Origin: JAAYCB01 sp012744395
GTDB taxonomy: Bacteria; Planctomycetota; Planctomycetia; Pirellulales; Thermoguttaceae
NCBI GenBank assembly: GCA_028703175.1
Contig: JAQVNJ010000155.1
Location: 1-12,948 of the forward strand
Direction of reading: 5' to 3'
Length of the DNA stretch: 12,948 bases
Below the pieces are notes generated by a model. The model saw only the letters and a program-made list of their open reading frames with translations, ran no database searches and had not been told where the DNA came from. Positions within the stretch are counted from its first letter, which is position 1, and each line of letters starts with the position of its first letter. Both the position numbers and the translations under genes were made by a program. This document shows positions 11,890 through 12,948 of the stretch, one piece after another.

Positions 11890-12948
11890 CTATTTGGTGC
11901 GGAATTTCTGCACCAGCGTCACTTCCCGGATCTGGCGGCTGCCCGGCTCAAAGGTCCGAATCCGCACCTGGATGCCCTGCAAGGGGACCGCATAAGGCGG
12001 CTGGGTCTCGCGTTCGGCGATGTCGTCGACGCCGTCCTTGCCGTTGTTGTCGATGCCGTCGGAGCCTTCGTCAAAGATTCCATCGCGGTCTTCATCGCCG
12101 ACTTCCTCGAGTGGGCCGCCGGGAGTAAACCGCATCTGGCGCCGGTTGAACTCGTAGTGGAGCGACCAGGTGTCGTAGACGGCCGGGTAGAATTCATTCG
12201 AAGTTTGACTCTCGGCGTACTGGGGAAGTGTCCCGTAGACGCGCGATGGGAGAGCGCCCGCTCCGCAGAATGGCGTATAGCCAGGAAGCCCTCCCAAGTT
12301 GGGAAGAACTGCGCCGGCTGGCCCCCCAAGCAGCGCCAGATAGTTCAGGTCCACGTAGGCCCCCGTGCCAAGCACGTTCGCAGGTCCCACCCCGGCCCCT
12401 ATTCGCGTGATATAGCCGGGATCGCCGGGCAGCAGAGGGACACCAGCGGGGCTATCGAGAATCGGCGCATACGGATCCCACGCCTTGACATCGAACCCGA
12501 TCACGTTGGTCAGAACAACGTCTTCCCCAATCCGAGCACCTGCATAGTTCGTCATTGCACCGGTGAGGGCATCCACTATATCCGGATCCCACGGATGCGG
12601 GTTAGCCCATGCATCGAATGGAGCAGCCCCCAGCACGTCGGCCGCCAACGCGGGATTTACGGGGGATGGCGGCGTGTTGATCGGCAGGGGGCCACCCGCT
12701 TGCCAGTTGCCCGCGGAGCATTCCGCCAGGATTGGCAGCCCAAGGCCCGGGACCCAACAATTTACGCCACTCACAAACTCGCCCAACCACGGCCGGTAGA
12801 AAAACGGATGCGGCCGGCGCTCGTGCTGAAAACGTACGATGCCAGGCGCCGAGTTGGTCCACCGAGCCGGCGTCCAAATCCTCGGGTCCGGGTGATGAGC
12901 AAACCGGCACTCAGGCTTGGTCAGGTCGGCCAGTGTGTTCGCCACGAG
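11890..12948 (-). CDS. C-terminal part of a large prepilin-like or secreted protein (5' end outside window)
   Basis: The frame is open to the right edge, so only about the last 350 residues are seen and the true start is missing; a GTG near the edge is not a credible start. The visible part contains a middle region with VIGFDVKAWDPYAPILDS (reminiscent of type II secretion/type IV pilin-like minor pseudopilins), YDTWSLHYEFNRR, an acidic D-x-D-x-D-rich block (coded by 12022-12096: DEDRDGIFDE, DGIDNNGKDG) and the closing IQVRIRTFEPGSRQIREVTLVQKF. The acidic block looks like a calcium-binding loop, and the last strand resembles the end of GspJ-type pseudopilins. I infer an exported, perhaps pilus-related, protein. 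A cluster of palindromes follows its stop codon, and a 648-nt gap separates it from wza, so it is probably not in the same operon. Confidence 0.72.
   Translation of the reverse strand, partial: LVANTLADLTKPECRFAHHPDPRIWTPARWTNSAPGIVRFQHERRPHPFFYRPWLGEFVSGVNCWVPGLGLPILAECSAGNWQAGGPLPINTPPSPVNPALAADVLGAAPFDAWANPHPWDPDIVDALTGAMTNYAGARIGEDVVLTNVIGFDVKAWDPYAPILDSPAGVPLLPGDPGYITRIGAGVGPANVLGTGAYVDLNYLALLGGPAGAVLPNLGGLPGYTPFCGAGALPSRVYGTLPQYAESQTSNEFYPAVYDTWSLHYEFNRRQMRFTPGGPLEEVGDEDRDGIFDEGSDGIDNNGKDGVDDIAERETQPPYAVPLQGIQVRIRTFEPGSRQIREVTLVQKFRTK
12022..12096 (-). other. Acidic D-x-D repeat block, likely calcium-binding
   Basis: Twenty-five codons give two or three turns of a DxDxDG-like pattern (DEDRDGIFDEG, DGIDNNGKDGVDD). 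Such blocks in secreted proteins commonly bind calcium, as in thrombospondin type 3 or dockerin-like loops. The assignment rests on pattern only. Confidence 0.55.

Overview
The window looks like chromosomal DNA of a high-GC planctomycete, probably a Pirellulales-type bacterium. The reasons are the base composition, the sparse genes with long spacers, the family resemblance of the proteins (a soluble-tail prepilin-like protein with a D-x-D-x-D module, a small secreted protein with a Gly-rich tail ending PASPAAP), and the weak or absent Shine-Dalgarno site on one gene. This assignment is inferred from protein style; no rRNA or other marker is present. Every protein gene I accept is on the minus strand, so transcription runs from the right edge to the left.

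In transcription order: (1) the 3' part of a large secreted or prepilin-like protein (11890-12948, cut by the window edge); (2) a 648-nt spacer with a cluster of GC-rich palindromes; (3) a Wza-type outer-membrane polysaccharide export lipoprotein (9949-11241); (4) a 440-nt spacer, visibly poorer in GC, with a good promoter and operator-like repeats; (5) a small secreted beta-sandwich protein with a Gly-rich/(GLA)n tail (8828-9508); (6) an O-antigen ligase/polymerase fused to a large TPR-like region (5958-8666); (7) a Wzc-type chain-length regulator fused to a BY-kinase (3242-5671); (8) a hairpin-T9 terminator-like element; (9) a VapB-VapC toxin-antitoxin pair (2311-2948); (10) a FlaA1/CapD-type membrane nucleotide-sugar dehydratase (303-2249); (11) tandem copies of a 118-nt hairpin-bearing repeat at the left edge (1-about 287).

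The core is the back end of a Wzx/Wzy-style exopolysaccharide system. CapD makes a modified sugar nucleotide, the ligase/polymerase joins repeat units or attaches them to an acceptor, Wzc sets chain length through its tyrosine kinase cycle, and Wza exports the polymer. Glycosyltransferases, the initiating phosphosugar transferase and the flippase are not in the window. The secreted Gly-rich protein sits between wza and the ligase with its own promoter, so it is a candidate surface or matrix partner of the polymer. The toxin-antitoxin pair is an insertion into this locus.

I found no clear new defence or mobile system. The most interesting points are the tripartite C-terminus of the secreted protein, its operator-rich upstream region, the terminator/attenuator-like hairpin in front of vapBC, a VapC with non-consensus active-site residues, and expandable coding repeats in both the kinase tail and the secreted protein.
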